DNA of 64,000 nt from Pseudophaeobacter flagellatus (GCF_021228235.1 NZ_JAJQRG010000014.1:1-64000); one strand, 5' to 3'. Shown: positions 35,799-46,271, numbered from the stretch's first letter. Notes: generated by a model from the sequence alone, not told the origin. Program-made: numbers and translations.

Positions 35799-36344
35799 GT
35801 GATTAAATTTCCCACAGGATGGCGCGGTCTGATGCTGGCGCTCTGCGTTGGTTTTGGCGTCACGCCTGCAGGGTCCATCGCCGCAGCCCAGGACAGCAGC
35901 CAACCAGCCAGCCAAGAGCGCGGGCCAGTGACCAACCTGCCTCTGCCGCGCTATGTCTCGATGAAGGCCTCTGAAGGCAATGTTCGGCGCGGCCCCTCTC
36001 TGACGCATCGCATCGACTGGGTGTTCAAACGACGTGGCATGCCACTGCAGATCACCGCCGAGTTTGGCCACTGGCGCCGGGTGCGCGATCAGGATGGAGC
36101 AGGCGGCTGGGTGCATTATGCCCTGCTGTCAGGGGTGCGCACAGTGCTGGTACAAGAAGACATGCTGACCCTGCACGCACAACCAGATGAACGCACCGCG
36201 GTGACAGCCGCGCTTGAATACGGGGTGGTGGCGCGCCTGGGCAACTGTTCCCTGACCTGGTGCAATATCTCTGCCGGCGGCTTTGACGGCTGGGCCCCCA
36301 AGGAAAAACTCTGGGGAGTGATGCCGGACGAAATCCGCGAGTGA
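35799..36344 (+). CDS. Exported SH3-domain protein
   Basis: The 181-residue protein has a signal peptide with cleavage near IAAAQ. Two bacterial SH3-like repeats follow: YVSMKASEGNVRRGPSLTHRI to GGWVHYALLSG, and VLVQEDMLTLHAQPDERTAV to FDGWAPKEKLWGV. Proteins of this type (SH3_4) are periplasmic, and cell-wall binding is often assumed but unproven. It begins with GTG. Its end is 25 bases from the convergent ATPase gene. Confidence 0.82.
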   Translation: MIKFPTGWRGLMLALCVGFGVTPAGSIAAAQDSSQPASQERGPVTNLPLPRYVSMKASEGNVRRGPSLTHRIDWVFKRRGMPLQITAEFGHWRRVRDQDGAGGWVHYALLSGVRTVLVQEDMLTLHAQPDERTAVTAALEYGVVARLGNCSLTWCNISAGGFDGWAPKEKLWGVMPDEIRE

Positions 36345-36368
36345 CACCACCCCGCACTGCCTGAGGGC

Positions 36369-38993
36369 CTAACGCGTCACCCGGCGAATGCTCAGCTGGG
36401 TGCCACCAAGGGCGCGAAAGCTCTTTTGGCGGCAGGTGAACACCAGGATCTGCATCTCATTCGCCTGCAGCGTCAGCGCATCAAATATTTTCTCGATACG
36501 AGCGTCATCGGTATAGACGATGGCATCATCCAGAATGATCGGCGCAGGCTGTCCCCGCCGCGCCAATAGCCGAGCAAAGGCCAAACGCACCAGCAGGGCA
36601 ACCTGTTCCCGGGTGCCACCAGACAGACTGTCGAAGGCTTCCTCTTGCCCGGCACGCTGCAATTGATCCGGCAGCACCTGCCCCGCATCCAGCGCCAGGC
36701 GCGCTTCAGGCCAGAGCAGCCGCAGCAATGGCTGCAGTTCTTTCAGCACCGGCCCGATATAGGCCTCTTGTGCGGCACTGCGGGCGCGCTCCAGCGCCAG
36801 TTCAAGGCGGCGCAGAACCGCAACTTCGAACTCGATCCCCTCCAGCCGTTTGCGTGCCCCAATCACCTGGTCACGCAGCTCTGCCAGATCTTCCTCCACC
36901 GCTGCCCCGGCGCTGGTGGCAATGCGGCTGTCCAATACTGCCAGATCTCGCAGATGGCTCTGCACCGCTTCGCGGGTTGAAGCCTGCTCGGATTTGGCGC
37001 GGGCGGCGCGGGCCTGCGCCTGCTCCAGATTCGGAGCTTGCTGTTTCAGCAGCTGATACTGCACCTTGCGGGTCGCCAGCCCCTGCTCCAGCTCTGCCTG
37101 GTGTTGCTGCAGACTGACCAGCCGCAGGGCCATATCGCCCTGTCCTGCCAGGGCTGCCTCGGCGCGCTGCAACCGTTGCTGCGCGGCCTGATGATGCGCC
37201 TGGGCACCTTCCAGCGCACGGCGCAGCTCACCCTCTTGGCTGCGCGCCGCCTCACGCTCGGCCGCGCTGCGCTCCAACGCGCCGCGACAGGAGAGCAGAT
37301 CCGCCTCTGCCGTATCAATCTCTTGCGCAGAGCCTTGGACAGGCGGTGTTTCGCCAGCCTCCGGTTCTGCCACCGTCGGCAATGCATCCAGCTGCTGCAT
37401 CAGGGCCAGAATGCCATCCGGGGCCAGCGCGGCAAGCTGCTGCTTGGCCTCTTGCAGGCGAATGGCGGCCTCTTGACGGGCACGATGGGCCTGGCGCGCC
37501 TGTTCGACATCCGAGCAGCCTGCCTGTTCCAGTGCCGCGCGCAGGGCGCGCTCTGCCTGATCCAGTTGCACCTGCCCGCCGTCCGCGCCGGGGTGCAGAT
37601 CAATCTGCGCCAAACCGGGCACCGTAAGACGCCCGCCTGTCGGCAGCGACAGGCGCTGCCCGCCAACCAGTGGCGCGCCCTCCAGCAACAGCAAACCATC
37701 CAGCCCCTGTTCATAGGTTACCGTAATGGCCGGGGCCGCCAATTGCTGCGCCTGTTGCGCCAGCGCCAAGGCCTCGCGGGTGGTCTCTATCTCGGCCAGA
37801 GCATCGGCATCCGGGCCTGTCGTCGCCAGATGATTTTGCCGGGTAATCTGCTGCATGGCGCTACGCGCCTGGGCCAGGGTCTGTTGCAGCGCCCGGCGCT
37901 GGCCTGCGGCCTGGGCGTGCCTCTCGGCCCGTTGTAGCGCTGCCAGCCGGGTTTCGGCCACGCGGGACGCCTGCTCGGCCTCACGATGCGCCGCCTCTGC
38001 CTGCGCCAGCCGCTGCCGGACCGGATCCAGATCTGCGGCAATGCGGGCGCGTGTCTCGGCCGCGGTCTGACAGGCTGTTTCGGCCTCGCTGCAATCCTGT
38101 TGCTGGGCCTGAAACTGCGCCAGCGCGCGCAGGTGACTGTCCAGCAGCAATTCAGCATTTTGCATCCCCTGTCGCGCCACCTGCAACTTTTCCTGATGCT
38201 GCTGCGCTGCGGCAAGATCCTTCTGGCTTTGTCGCAGGCGGGTCTCCTGCTCTTGCTGCATCTGCGGGTCTTGCAGATCAGCCAGCGCACGGCGCAGGTC
38301 CTGACGCTGATCCAACTGGTGGCGCAGTTCTTGCACCTGGGCAGCCAAGGCCTGCTCGCGGGTTTCATAATCGGCCAGAGCGGTCATCGCCTGTTCCAGC
38401 GCGCCGCCCTTTTTCGCCCCGCGCAGGGTCACCAGCCGATCCAGGGACTGGCGCACATCGCGGCGGATCGCATCCATGCGCTGCCCACCAGTGATACTGT
38501 CCACCTCGCCCGCGACAGAGGACATCAAGTCCTGCCGCGCCGCCAGGGTTTCTTTGGCATCGGCAAAATCAGTCAACCCCTGACGCACCCAGAGCAGCCC
38601 GGCCGGCCCCCCATCCTTGGGCGATTTGATCAGCGCCTGCAGCCAGGCCTCACCCGCGTCCGATTGCAGGTACAGGCTATCGCCCTGCCAGATCCGCAGC
38701 GCGCCCTTGCCCGAGGCCTTGCGGAACTGTTTGGCCAGCCGAAACACCTGGTCCTCCAGTTCAATTTCCACCTCGATCCAGGGTTCGCCACCAACACGCG
38801 GCGCAAGGGCACGAATATCTTTGTCCCAGGATTTTGCATCCTTGAAGAACACCGCATGCAGGGCGTCAAAGATGGTCGACTTCCCCCGCTCATTCGGCGC
38901 AGCAAGGACATTCAGCCCCGGCCCCATACCGGTAATTTCGACCGGATCGGTGAAACGGCGTACGTTTTCCAGCCGGATGGCACGAATTATCAT
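36369..38993 (-). CDS. SbcC/YhaN-like SMC-type ATPase
   Basis: The 874-residue protein has the two halves of an ABC-class ATPase head separated by a long, Gln/Ala-rich coiled coil. Walker A is AAPNERGKST, in which the usual first glycine is alanine. The signature is LSGGTREQV and Walker B is PIILDDAIVYTDD. No CxxC zinc-hook motif is visible at the coiled-coil apex, unlike Rad50/SbcC. With the metallophosphoesterase encoded immediately upstream (ATGA overlap) it forms an SbcCD-like nuclease pair, closest in layout to YhaN-YhaO of Bacillus. A role in processing DNA ends or hairpins is inferred. Confidence 0.82.
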   Translation of the reverse strand: MIIRAIRLENVRRFTDPVEITGMGPGLNVLAAPNERGKSTIFDALHAVFFKDAKSWDKDIRALAPRVGGEPWIEVEIELEDQVFRLAKQFRKASGKGALRIWQGDSLYLQSDAGEAWLQALIKSPKDGGPAGLLWVRQGLTDFADAKETLAARQDLMSSVAGEVDSITGGQRMDAIRRDVRQSLDRLVTLRGAKKGGALEQAMTALADYETREQALAAQVQELRHQLDQRQDLRRALADLQDPQMQQEQETRLRQSQKDLAAAQQHQEKLQVARQGMQNAELLLDSHLRALAQFQAQQQDCSEAETACQTAAETRARIAADLDPVRQRLAQAEAAHREAEQASRVAETRLAALQRAERHAQAAGQRRALQQTLAQARSAMQQITRQNHLATTGPDADALAEIETTREALALAQQAQQLAAPAITVTYEQGLDGLLLLEGAPLVGGQRLSLPTGGRLTVPGLAQIDLHPGADGGQVQLDQAERALRAALEQAGCSDVEQARQAHRARQEAAIRLQEAKQQLAALAPDGILALMQQLDALPTVAEPEAGETPPVQGSAQEIDTAEADLLSCRGALERSAAEREAARSQEGELRRALEGAQAHHQAAQQRLQRAEAALAGQGDMALRLVSLQQHQAELEQGLATRKVQYQLLKQQAPNLEQAQARAARAKSEQASTREAVQSHLRDLAVLDSRIATSAGAAVEEDLAELRDQVIGARKRLEGIEFEVAVLRRLELALERARSAAQEAYIGPVLKELQPLLRLLWPEARLALDAGQVLPDQLQRAGQEEAFDSLSGGTREQVALLVRLAFARLLARRGQPAPIILDDAIVYTDDARIEKIFDALTLQANEMQILVFTCRQKSFRALGGTQLSIRRVTR

Positions 38994-40138
38994 CGGGGGT
39001 CCTCCGCCGTGGCCGCGTCCTGCGTATAGGCAAACAACCGGTTCAGCGCCGCCGAGGCAGTGTCTCGCTCGGCCTGTGCCAGGGTTCCGTCCTGGGCCGC
39101 CTGCATCAGCTCTTCGGCGGCAGCGCGCAGAGCCCCATTGCTGGCAATCAGGTCCAGATCAGAAACCTGGTGCTGACTGCGCAGCCCGGCCTCGTCCAGC
39201 TGGAAATAGCAGAACTCCGGCGCCACCTCTGCCACCGCTCGGCGCAGCGCCAAGAGTTGCGGCGGCGTCACCCAGCCTTCGGCCCGCAGCCGCAGCAGGT
39301 GGTGGTGCCAGTCTGCGCGTGGCTCTGGCAGCAGCGCGCGCATCTCTGCCGCGATATCCGCCGCCGGGGTCAGCACCAGCGGCTGTTCTTGCCAGTGGTA
39401 GGTCCCGGTTTCAATGAACGTGACCTTTGGTTCAGCGCCCGGCGTCGTCAGCTCTACCAGCAGGCACTGCCCGGCCCCTGCATGTTTGAAGCGATCCGCT
39501 TCGGGGGTGCCGCTGTACCGGCTGCGGGCGTTCAGGGTAAAGGTACCGTGCCAATCCCCCAGCGCCAGGTAGTCCAACCGGGCACTGCTGGCCCGCTGCG
39601 CCGAGATCACCTCGCCGCCCGCCTCTTCGCTGCCAAATTCAAGCACCCCACCATGGGCCAGACCGATCCGCAAATCGCCTTCTGGCGTGGCCTGCCCATC
39701 CATCCAGGCGGTCAGGTCCTGACCGGCAAAGCGATGGCGGCAGGGCGCCGGCAGCAGCTGCACCCCCGGCGCCATCTGCACAGGGTCAGGCTGCATCAAA
39801 AGATGGGTATTCTCCCCCGCATGCTCTGCCATCGCCGTCCAAAGCGTTTCGGCAGCGGCACTGTCATGATTGCCGGGAATGATCCACCACTGCAAATCGG
39901 TTGCTGCCGCCATGCCGGCAAGCGCCTGACGCAGCACCCGGTCTGATGGGGTTTCACTATCAAACAAATCGCCCGCGATCAGCACATGTCCGGCCCTCTG
40001 CGCCTGCGCCACCCTGGCCAGCCCGACAACGCTTTGCTGGCGGGCCTGCTGCAGATCGGCCCGCGTCTCTTCCGGCATTTGACCAAAGCGTTTACCTAGG
40101 TGCAGATCCGAGGTGTGGAGAAAGCGAAATGGGGTCAT
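38990..40138 (-). CDS. SbcD/YhaO-like metallophosphoesterase nuclease
   Basis: This calcineurin-like phosphoesterase of 382 residues has the full metal-binding set: DLHLGKRFG, GDLFDSETPSD, IPGNHDSAAAE, LAHGGV and LALGDWHGT. It is the likely nuclease subunit for the ATPase encoded just downstream. The ATG at 40138 is preferred over the preceding TTG, with GGAG six bases ahead. Its stop overlaps the ATPase start. Confidence 0.87.
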   Translation of the reverse strand: MTPFRFLHTSDLHLGKRFGQMPEETRADLQQARQQSVVGLARVAQAQRAGHVLIAGDLFDSETPSDRVLRQALAGMAAATDLQWWIIPGNHDSAAAETLWTAMAEHAGENTHLLMQPDPVQMAPGVQLLPAPCRHRFAGQDLTAWMDGQATPEGDLRIGLAHGGVLEFGSEEAGGEVISAQRASSARLDYLALGDWHGTFTLNARSRYSGTPEADRFKHAGAGQCLLVELTTPGAEPKVTFIETGTYHWQEQPLVLTPAADIAAEMRALLPEPRADWHHHLLRLRAEGWVTPPQLLALRRAVAEVAPEFCYFQLDEAGLRSQHQVSDLDLIASNGALRAAAEELMQAAQDGTLAQAERDTASAALNRLFAYTQDAATAEDPR

Positions 40139-40282
40139 CAAGGCTCCGACAAATGATCACAGCGGCACGGCGCGCGCCTTGGGTGGTATGAGTGGCAGAG
40201 GCGTCGGCAGGGGTCAACGTGACTTTGCCCAGAGCGGTAAAACCGCAGGGATGATTGACAGCGGACAGGCTCTACGCCAAAA

Positions 40283-40978
40283 ATGTCCAACATTTTGCAA
40301 AATCGGGTTCAAATGCTCTTTGGTTCAAAACAGGATGAGGATGAAACGGTGGTGGCCATGCTGGCCTCCGCGCTGCGTCGCGACATCTCGTTCGGCCTGC
40401 TCCGACCAGATGAAAAGCTAAAGCTGAACGCCCTGCGGCAGCGCTATGGCGGCTCGAACCATTCGATGCGCGAAACTCTGCGGCTGCTTAGCGCTGAAGG
40501 CCTGGTGGCTGCGACCGCCCAGCGCGGCTTTCGCGTCACCTCGGCCACACCGCAAGACCAGCAGGACATCCTGTTCATGCGGGTGCAGATCGAAAAGATG
40601 GCACTGGAGAGGGCGCTGAGACTGGGCGATGTCGCCTGGGAGGGGCGCATTCTGGCCGCGCATCATGCCATGCGTCACCGCGAAACCCTGGTGCAAGAGG
40701 ATCTGAGCGATCTGGCTGCCCTGGAATGGGACAATGCCTGCCGCGGCTTTTTCTACAGCCTGTGCGACGCCTCGGCCTCGCCGCGCCTGCTGGACACCCA
40801 GCAGAAATACTACGACCAGTCCCGCCGCTTTCGCCTGGCTGCACTACGCGAAGGACGGCTGGATTTTGCCCAACGTGCGGCCCAGCACCATGCCCTGCTA
40901 GAGGCGGCTTTGGCGCGCGACACAGGCACCGCGCTTGGCCTACTGGAGGCCGTGATAACAACGGAGTTGAAGGCCTGA
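40283..40978 (+). CDS. GntR-family transcriptional regulator with FCD domain
   Basis: This 231-residue regulator has an N-terminal winged helix (KLNALRQRYGGSNHSMRETLRLLSAEGLV) and a C-terminal all-helical FCD effector domain (about residues 95-220) with the metal-site-type histidines AAHHAMRH and AAQHHALLEAAL. FCD regulators typically bind small carboxylates or related metabolites. The adjacent ABC transporter starts 43 bp downstream on the same strand, so it probably controls that uptake system. The ATG at 40283 has a weak ribosome-binding site; ATG 40313 is an alternative start. Confidence 0.85.
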   Translation: MSNILQNRVQMLFGSKQDEDETVVAMLASALRRDISFGLLRPDEKLKLNALRQRYGGSNHSMRETLRLLSAEGLVAATAQRGFRVTSATPQDQQDILFMRVQIEKMALERALRLGDVAWEGRILAAHHAMRHRETLVQEDLSDLAALEWDNACRGFFYSLCDASASPRLLDTQQKYYDQSRRFRLAALREGRLDFAQRAAQHHALLEAALARDTGTALGLLEAVITTELKA

Positions 40979-41021
40979 GCCAGCAACGCCACACAGACGA
41001 CATACACTAGGGAGGAAGACC

Positions 41022-42041
41022 ATGACTGAATTTACCCGCCGCAAGGCATTGGCCCTACTGGGCAGCAGCGCCGCCGCCGTTGGACTGGCAAGCCCAGCCC
41101 TGGCATCGGGGCGCAAAATCACCGTGGGCGCGCTGCGTTTCACCAGCCACTCCGGCAGCTTCATCGGGTTTGAACGCGGCTATTTTGCCGATGCGGGTCT
41201 GGATGTCGAGTTCAAGTTCTTCCAGGCAGCAACACCGATGGCGGTTGCGATTGCGTCGGGCGATGTCGATTATGCCGTGACCGCCATGTCCGGCGGACTG
41301 GTCTCGCTGGCCGACAAAGGCGCGGTCAAGATAATCGGCGGCGCATTGTCAGAGGAGGCAGGCATCGACGGCCAGAAATATCTGGTCTCGGACGCAGCCT
41401 ATCAGGCAGGCATCACCACCCCGGCACAGCTGGCAGGCAAAAGCTATGGCATCACCACGGCCGGGTCCTCTTTCCATTACATGGGGTCAAAGATGGCCGC
41501 CGCCGAAGGGATTGACCTGAAATTCAAGCCCTTGCAAAAAGTTGGGGCCATCATCGGCGCGCTGAAATCCGGCCAGATCGATGCCTGGTCCATCGTTCCA
41601 CATCTGGCCAAGCCGCTGGCGGGATCGGGCAAGGTGCATATCATCGGCAATGTGTCTGACTACCTGCCCGACTATCAGGTCACCACTGTCTTTACCTCGG
41701 CCAAGAATGCCAGCGCAGAGCAGCAGATGACCCGCGATTTCCTGGCCGGCTATTCCGAAGGTGTCGCCGAATACAACGCCACCATGATCGACAAGGCCCA
41801 GGGCGACGAAGGCGTGCAGGCGCTGGTCGATTTGATCCACAAGTATGTCTATGCGGATCGCCCACGCGAAAAGGCCGCCAAATCCATCATCAATGGCACC
41901 ATGCGCCTGAACGAGGGCGCAGCGATGAACACCGCCTCGCTGCAGGATCAGCTAAACTGGTTCCAGGCAGAGGGCCTGGTGGACAAGAGCATCAGCCTGG
42001 AAACCGTAATTGACCCAAGCTACGTGCAGACCCTGGGCTAA
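41022..42041 (+). CDS. ABC transporter substrate-binding protein, NMT1/TauA type
   Basis: This 339-residue periplasmic protein has an N-terminal twin-arginine-like signal (FTRRKALALLG followed by an Ala-rich hydrophobic stretch ending ALASG). The NMT1/TauA fold follows: IGFERGYFADAGLDVEFKF, AIASGDVDYAVTAMSGG, and GALKSGQIDAWSIVPHLA. The class includes binders of nitrate, sulfonates, taurine and pyrimidine precursors; the ligand here is unknown. GGAGG lies before the ATG. It is the first gene of a binding protein-ATPase-permease transporter. Confidence 0.87.
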   Translation: MTEFTRRKALALLGSSAAAVGLASPALASGRKITVGALRFTSHSGSFIGFERGYFADAGLDVEFKFFQAATPMAVAIASGDVDYAVTAMSGGLVSLADKGAVKIIGGALSEEAGIDGQKYLVSDAAYQAGITTPAQLAGKSYGITTAGSSFHYMGSKMAAAEGIDLKFKPLQKVGAIIGALKSGQIDAWSIVPHLAKPLAGSGKVHIIGNVSDYLPDYQVTTVFTSAKNASAEQQMTRDFLAGYSEGVAEYNATMIDKAQGDEGVQALVDLIHKYVYADRPREKAAKSIINGTMRLNEGAAMNTASLQDQLNWFQAEGLVDKSISLETVIDPSYVQTLG

Positions 42042-42125
42042 GCCAGCCACCATCACACCATCGGGGGCGGGGCTTTGGCCGCGCCCCCTCTCCACACCTG
42101 AACCCAACATTCATTGGAGCCCCAC

Positions 42126-42893
42126 ATGGATATTCGCCTCTCTGGCGTCAGCCATTCCTACGATAACTTTGAGGTGCTCCGCGATATCTCGCTCGAGATC
42201 CCCTCGGGACGGATCGTCTGCATCGTCGGCCCTTCAGGCTGTGGCAAATCCACCCTGCTGCGGTTTCTTGGCGGGTTGGAAAAACCCAGCCGTGGCGAGG
42301 TGCTGCAGATCGGTGCGCCGCCCAGCGATTGCCTGAACCCACTGACTTATATCTTTCAGGACTTTGCCCTGCTGCCTTGGCGATCTGTGCGAGGCAATAT
42401 TTCACTCGTGCTGGAAGACCACGGTATTCGCGGCGCCCGCGCAGATGGTATCATTGCCGATGTCCTGGCCCGCACCAAGCTGAGCGATTTTGCCAAGGCC
42501 CTGCCCAAGCAGCTGTCGGGCGGGATGAAGCAGCGGGTGGCCATTGCCCGCGCCTTGGCGGTGAACCCGGCAGTGATGCTGATGGATGAACCCCTGTCGG
42601 CGCTGGACAGCCAGACCCGCGAATTGCTTATGGATGATCTGGTCAACCTCTGGACCCGCACGCCCTTTACCGCCGTCTATGTCACCCACAACCTGGCAGA
42701 GGCCGTGCGCCTGGGACATTCCATAGTGGTAATGTCACGCCGCCCCGGAGAGATCCGCGAAGTGGTGCATCTGGATAAGCCGCTGGATCAGCGCCAGCAT
42801 GGCGACCCTGATCTGGAAGAAAAACAAAAATACCTATGGCAGCTGATGCGCGAAGAAGCCCGCGCCGCAGATGCGGAGCTGGTCCATGTCTGA
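42126..42893 (+). CDS. ABC transporter ATP-binding protein, TauB/SsuB type
   Basis: This 255-residue ATPase powers the importer. Walker A is GPSGCGKSTLL, signature LSGGMKQRVAIARAL, Walker B MLMDEPLSALD, and the switch histidine is in YVTHNLAEA. The ATG at 42126 is chosen over an in-frame TTG because GGAG stands six bases ahead. Its end overlaps the permease start, so the pair is translationally coupled. Confidence 0.9.
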   Translation: MDIRLSGVSHSYDNFEVLRDISLEIPSGRIVCIVGPSGCGKSTLLRFLGGLEKPSRGEVLQIGAPPSDCLNPLTYIFQDFALLPWRSVRGNISLVLEDHGIRGARADGIIADVLARTKLSDFAKALPKQLSGGMKQRVAIARALAVNPAVMLMDEPLSALDSQTRELLMDDLVNLWTRTPFTAVYVTHNLAEAVRLGHSIVVMSRRPGEIREVVHLDKPLDQRQHGDPDLEEKQKYLWQLMREEARAADAELVHV

Positions 42894-43698
42894 TTTACAC
42901 TCTCCCTCCACCGCCGCCCGGCAGGTCACCTTTCGCGGCGGCGGCTTTGCCCCGTCCAGCCCGCGCTGGATTGGCGTCGCAGTTTTTGTCGTGCTGCTGA
43001 GCCTGGCCGAGCTGGGCACCCGTCAGGGCTGGATTTCACCGCTGACCCTGCCCCGCCCCAGCGATGTGCTGCTCACCTTCCAGGAACTCTATGCCTCTGG
43101 TCTGTTGTGGGCACATCTCAGCGTGTCGCTGACCCGCCTTTTGGTTGGTGCTGCCCTCGGGGCCAGTCTGGGCGTGGCCACCGGCGTTTTGATTGGGCTG
43201 TTCTCCTATGTGCGCGCAGGATTGGTGCCGCTGACAGCGGCGCTGTTTCCGATCCCCAAGATCGCCCTGCTGCCGCTGTTTGTCATCTGGTTTGGCATTG
43301 ACGAAGGCTCCAAATACGCGCTGATCGCCTTTGGCACCTTTACCCCAACGGTGGTGGCCACCTATGGCGCGGTGGATAATGTCGACCGCAGCCTGATCCG
43401 CATGGGCCAGAGCTTTAACCTGTCGTGGTTTTCCATCGTGCGCAAAATCGTGCTGCCCGGTGCGATGCCCGGCATCCTGTCCGGCCTGCGTATCAGCCTC
43501 GCGATTGCCATCATCCTGCTGGTCGCCGCCGAAATGCTGGGCGCGGAATATGGCATCGGTGCCTATATCCTTGAGGCCGGGTCGCTTTATGATCTGGAGC
43601 GGCTGTTTGCAGGGGTGACCATCCTATCACTGCTGGGCATCACCATGAGCACAATCATCGGCCAGATTGAACGCCGGGTGCTGAGCTGGCGCCAGTAG
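42886..43698 (+). CDS. ABC transporter permease, TauC/SsuC type
   Basis: The 270-residue permease has six or so hydrophobic segments beginning near residue 26. The EAA-type cytoplasmic loop is seen around GQSFNLSWFSIVRKIVLPGAMPGILSGLRIS. The ATG at 42886 lies inside the end of the ATPase gene. It completes the transporter started at 41022. The 3' end of the gene carries one copy of an 11-nt motif that recurs in a downstream hairpin. Confidence 0.88.
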   Translation: MSDLHSPSTAARQVTFRGGGFAPSSPRWIGVAVFVVLLSLAELGTRQGWISPLTLPRPSDVLLTFQELYASGLLWAHLSVSLTRLLVGAALGASLGVATGVLIGLFSYVRAGLVPLTAALFPIPKIALLPLFVIWFGIDEGSKYALIAFGTFTPTVVATYGAVDNVDRSLIRMGQSFNLSWFSIVRKIVLPGAMPGILSGLRISLAIAIILLVAAEMLGAEYGIGAYILEAGSLYDLERLFAGVTILSLLGITMSTIIGQIERRVLSWRQ

Positions 43699-44057
43699 CA
43701 CGGCACATAAATCCAAAGGCACAGGCTACTGGCGCGCGAGGGTGACGCGCCAGTAGCCAACGTCCGTGCCTCCGCATCCTTGCCTTGTCTGCGCGTCAGC
43801 ACCGCGACCGGGAAAAATGCCGTTGCCTCGCTGCGCAGCCCCCGGCAAGCAGTAAAAACTGCTGCGCCGCGTCAATCTGCCAGCGCAAATCCGCATCCTA
43901 GTGATTGCACCGACCGCTTTCCTGCTCTACATGGGGCCTTAAATGGCCTCTGCCCAAACACCAGATCGGCGCCGGGTCCGTTCTCTCTTATGCAAGAGAC
44001 GTAGCGCTGCTACGCTAAGTCAACAAAGCTTCCGCTATCGCTGAAAGGTTGAGAAAC
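43699..44057. other. Intergenic region between permease and icd, with hairpin elements
   Basis: No gene is evident. A 13-bp perfect hairpin (GGCTACTGGCGCG, 9-base loop, CGCGCCAGTAGCC) lies at 43724-43758. Its right arm repeats the last bases of the permease gene (GCGCCAGTAGC at 43689-43699), so the left arm could pair with either copy. Closer to icd are two small inverted repeats, TCTCTT-ATGC-AAGAGA and CGTAGC-GCT-GCTACG, at about 43984-44015. There is no T-tract after the main hairpin. Confidence 0.5.
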
Positions 44058-46271
44058 ATGACAGAAAATTCAAACCCCGACATTCTGTATACCATCGTAG
44101 ACGAAGCCCCCGAGCTGGCCTCGGCGTCCTTTTTGCCGATCATCCGCAAGTTTGCGGCCGCCGCAGATGTCAGTGTTGGCACCAAGGATATTTCGCTGGC
44201 GGGTCGTATCATTGCCACCTTCCCCGAAGGCTTGACCGCCGAGCAGCGCCAGACCGATGACCTAGCCGAGCTGGGCGAACTGGTCAAAACCCCCGGTGCA
44301 AATGTCATCAAGCTGCCCAATATCTCGGCCTCTGTGCCGCAGCTGCTTGCCGCGATCGAAGAACTGCAATCGCAAGGCTATGACATCCCCAACTACCCCG
44401 AAGACCCCAAGAGCGACGCCGAAAAAGAAACCCGCGTCCGCTATGATGGGCTGAAAGGTTCTGCTGTAAACCCGGTTCTGCGCGAGGGCAATTCCGACCG
44501 TCGCGCCGCCCGCGCCGTCAAGAACTACGCTCAAAACAATCCGCATTCGATGGGGACCTGGTCCACAGACAGCAAGACCAAGGTGTCGTCGATGCCAGGC
44601 AATGATTTCTATGCCAATGAAAAAGCGGCCACCATCACCGCAGCCCAGGCTGGCAATGCCAAGATCAAGTTTGTCGCCAAGGATGGCGCGGTCACCGTGC
44701 TGAAAGACGGCTGGGCGCTGGAGGCAGGCACCATTGCCGATGCCACCTTTATGTCTGCCGCTGCGCTAGGGTCCTTCCTGGCGGATGCCATTGCCGACAC
44801 CAAGGCAGACGGCACCATGTTTTCGCTGCACCTGAAGGCCACCATGATGAAGGTCTCTGACCCGATCATCTTTGGCCACGCGGTCAAGGCCTGGCTGGCG
44901 CCCGTGTTTGACAAATTCGGCGCTGAACTGGACGCGCTGGGGGTGAATGCCAATTCCGGCCTCGGTGATCTGTTGGATCGCGTGTCCGGCAACGCCGACA
45001 TCATGGCCGCAATCGAGACCGCAACTGCCGATCGCCCTGCCATGTATATGGTCGATAGCGACAAAGGCATCACCAACCTGCATGTGCCATCGGATGTGAT
45101 CATCGATGCCTCGATGCCCGCAGTGATCCGCGCTGGCGGCAAAGGCTGGGACGCGGCGGGCAACAAGGGCGACACCAACTGCGTCATCCCCGATCGCTGC
45201 TATGCCACCGTCTATGACGAGGCGATCAATTTCTTCAAAGCCAATGGCGCGCTTGACGTCACCACCGCAGGTTCTGTCGCCAACGTCGGCCTAATGGCGC
45301 AAAAGGCCGAGGAATACGGCAGCCACCCAACCACATTCGAGGCGCCTGCGGATGGCACCATCCGGGTGGTTCTGGCCAATGGTGAGACACTGCACAGTCA
45401 CGACGTAGAGGCTGGCGATATCTGGCGCGCCTGCACCGCCAAACAGGCGCCTATTGAAAACTGGATCGAACTGGCGCTGGATCGCCAGCGTCTGACCGGA
45501 TCCGAGTCGATCTTCTGGCTGGATGAAAACCGCGCCCATGACGCCGAGCTGATCAAATACGTCAAGCCCGCGCTGGAAGCGGCCGGCGTGGCGGATAAGT
45601 TCCAGATCATGGCCCCGCGCGAGGCAACCCGCCAGTCGCTGGAAACCATCACCGCAGGCAAGGACAGCATCGCCATCACCGGCAACGTGCTGCGCGACTA
45701 CCTGACCGATCTGTTCCCGATCCTGGAACTGGGCACCTCGGCCAAGATGCTGTCGATTGTGAAACTGATGAAAGGTGGCGGATTGTTTGAAACCGGTGCC
45801 GGTGGTTCTGCGCCCAAACACGTGCAACAGCTGGTTGAACAAAACCACCTACGCTGGGACTCGATGGGCGAATTCTGCGCCCTGGGTGAAAGCCTGAACT
45901 TCCTGGCGGATAGCAAAGGCAATGCCAAGGCCGGTGTGCTGGGCGCGGCCGCCGAAGTAGCGACCCAAGGCATTCTGGACAACAATAAGTCGCCATCGCG
46001 CAAGGTTGGTGAACCCGACAACCGCGATAGTCACTATTGGTTTGCCCGCTACTGGGCCGAAGCCCTGGCAGCCCAGAGTGACGATGCCGAAATCGCCGAA
46101 CATTTCGCCTTGATCGCGACCGCCCTGCAAGAGGGTGAAACCCAGATCCTGACCGAACTGGCCGCCGCCCAGGGCCCTGCTGCCGATATCGGCGGCTACT
46201 ACCATCCGAATGCGGCTCAAAAGGCTGCCGTGATGCGCCCAAGCGCAACGCTGAACGCCATCATCGGCTGA
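44058..46271 (+). CDS. icd: NADP-dependent isocitrate dehydrogenase, monomeric type
   Basis: This TCA-cycle enzyme converts isocitrate to 2-oxoglutarate and CO2. The 737-residue length and sequence are those of the monomeric (IDH-II) family rather than the ~400-residue homodimer. Visible blocks include [57 protein letters not shown] and [17 protein letters not shown]. The ATG at 44058 is preferred over an in-frame TTG, with GAAAGG upstream. A strong terminator follows. Confidence 0.96.
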   Translation: MTENSNPDILYTIVDEAPELASASFLPIIRKFAAAADVSVGTKDISLAGRIIATFPEGLTAEQRQTDDLAELGELVKTPGANVIKLPNISASVPQLLAAIEELQSQGYDIPNYPEDPKSDAEKETRVRYDGLKGSAVNPVLREGNSDRRAARAVKNYAQNNPHSMGTWSTDSKTKVSSMPGNDFYANEKAATITAAQAGNAKIKFVAKDGAVTVLKDGWALEAGTIADATFMSAAALGSFLADAIADTKADGTMFSLHLKATMMKVSDPIIFGHAVKAWLAPVFDKFGAELDALGVNANSGLGDLLDRVSGNADIMAAIETATADRPAMYMVDSDKGITNLHVPSDVIIDASMPAVIRAGGKGWDAAGNKGDTNCVIPDRCYATVYDEAINFFKANGALDVTTAGSVANVGLMAQKAEEYGSHPTTFEAPADGTIRVVLANGETLHSHDVEAGDIWRACTAKQAPIENWIELALDRQRLTGSESIFWLDENRAHDAELIKYVKPALEAAGVADKFQIMAPREATRQSLETITAGKDSIAITGNVLRDYLTDLFPILELGTSAKMLSIVKLMKGGGLFETGAGGSAPKHVQQLVEQNHLRWDSMGEFCALGESLNFLADSKGNAKAGVLGAAAEVATQGILDNNKSPSRKVGEPDNRDSHYWFARYWAEALAAQSDDAEIAEHFALIATALQEGETQILTELAAAQGPAADIGGYYHPNAAQKAAVMRPSATLNAIIG

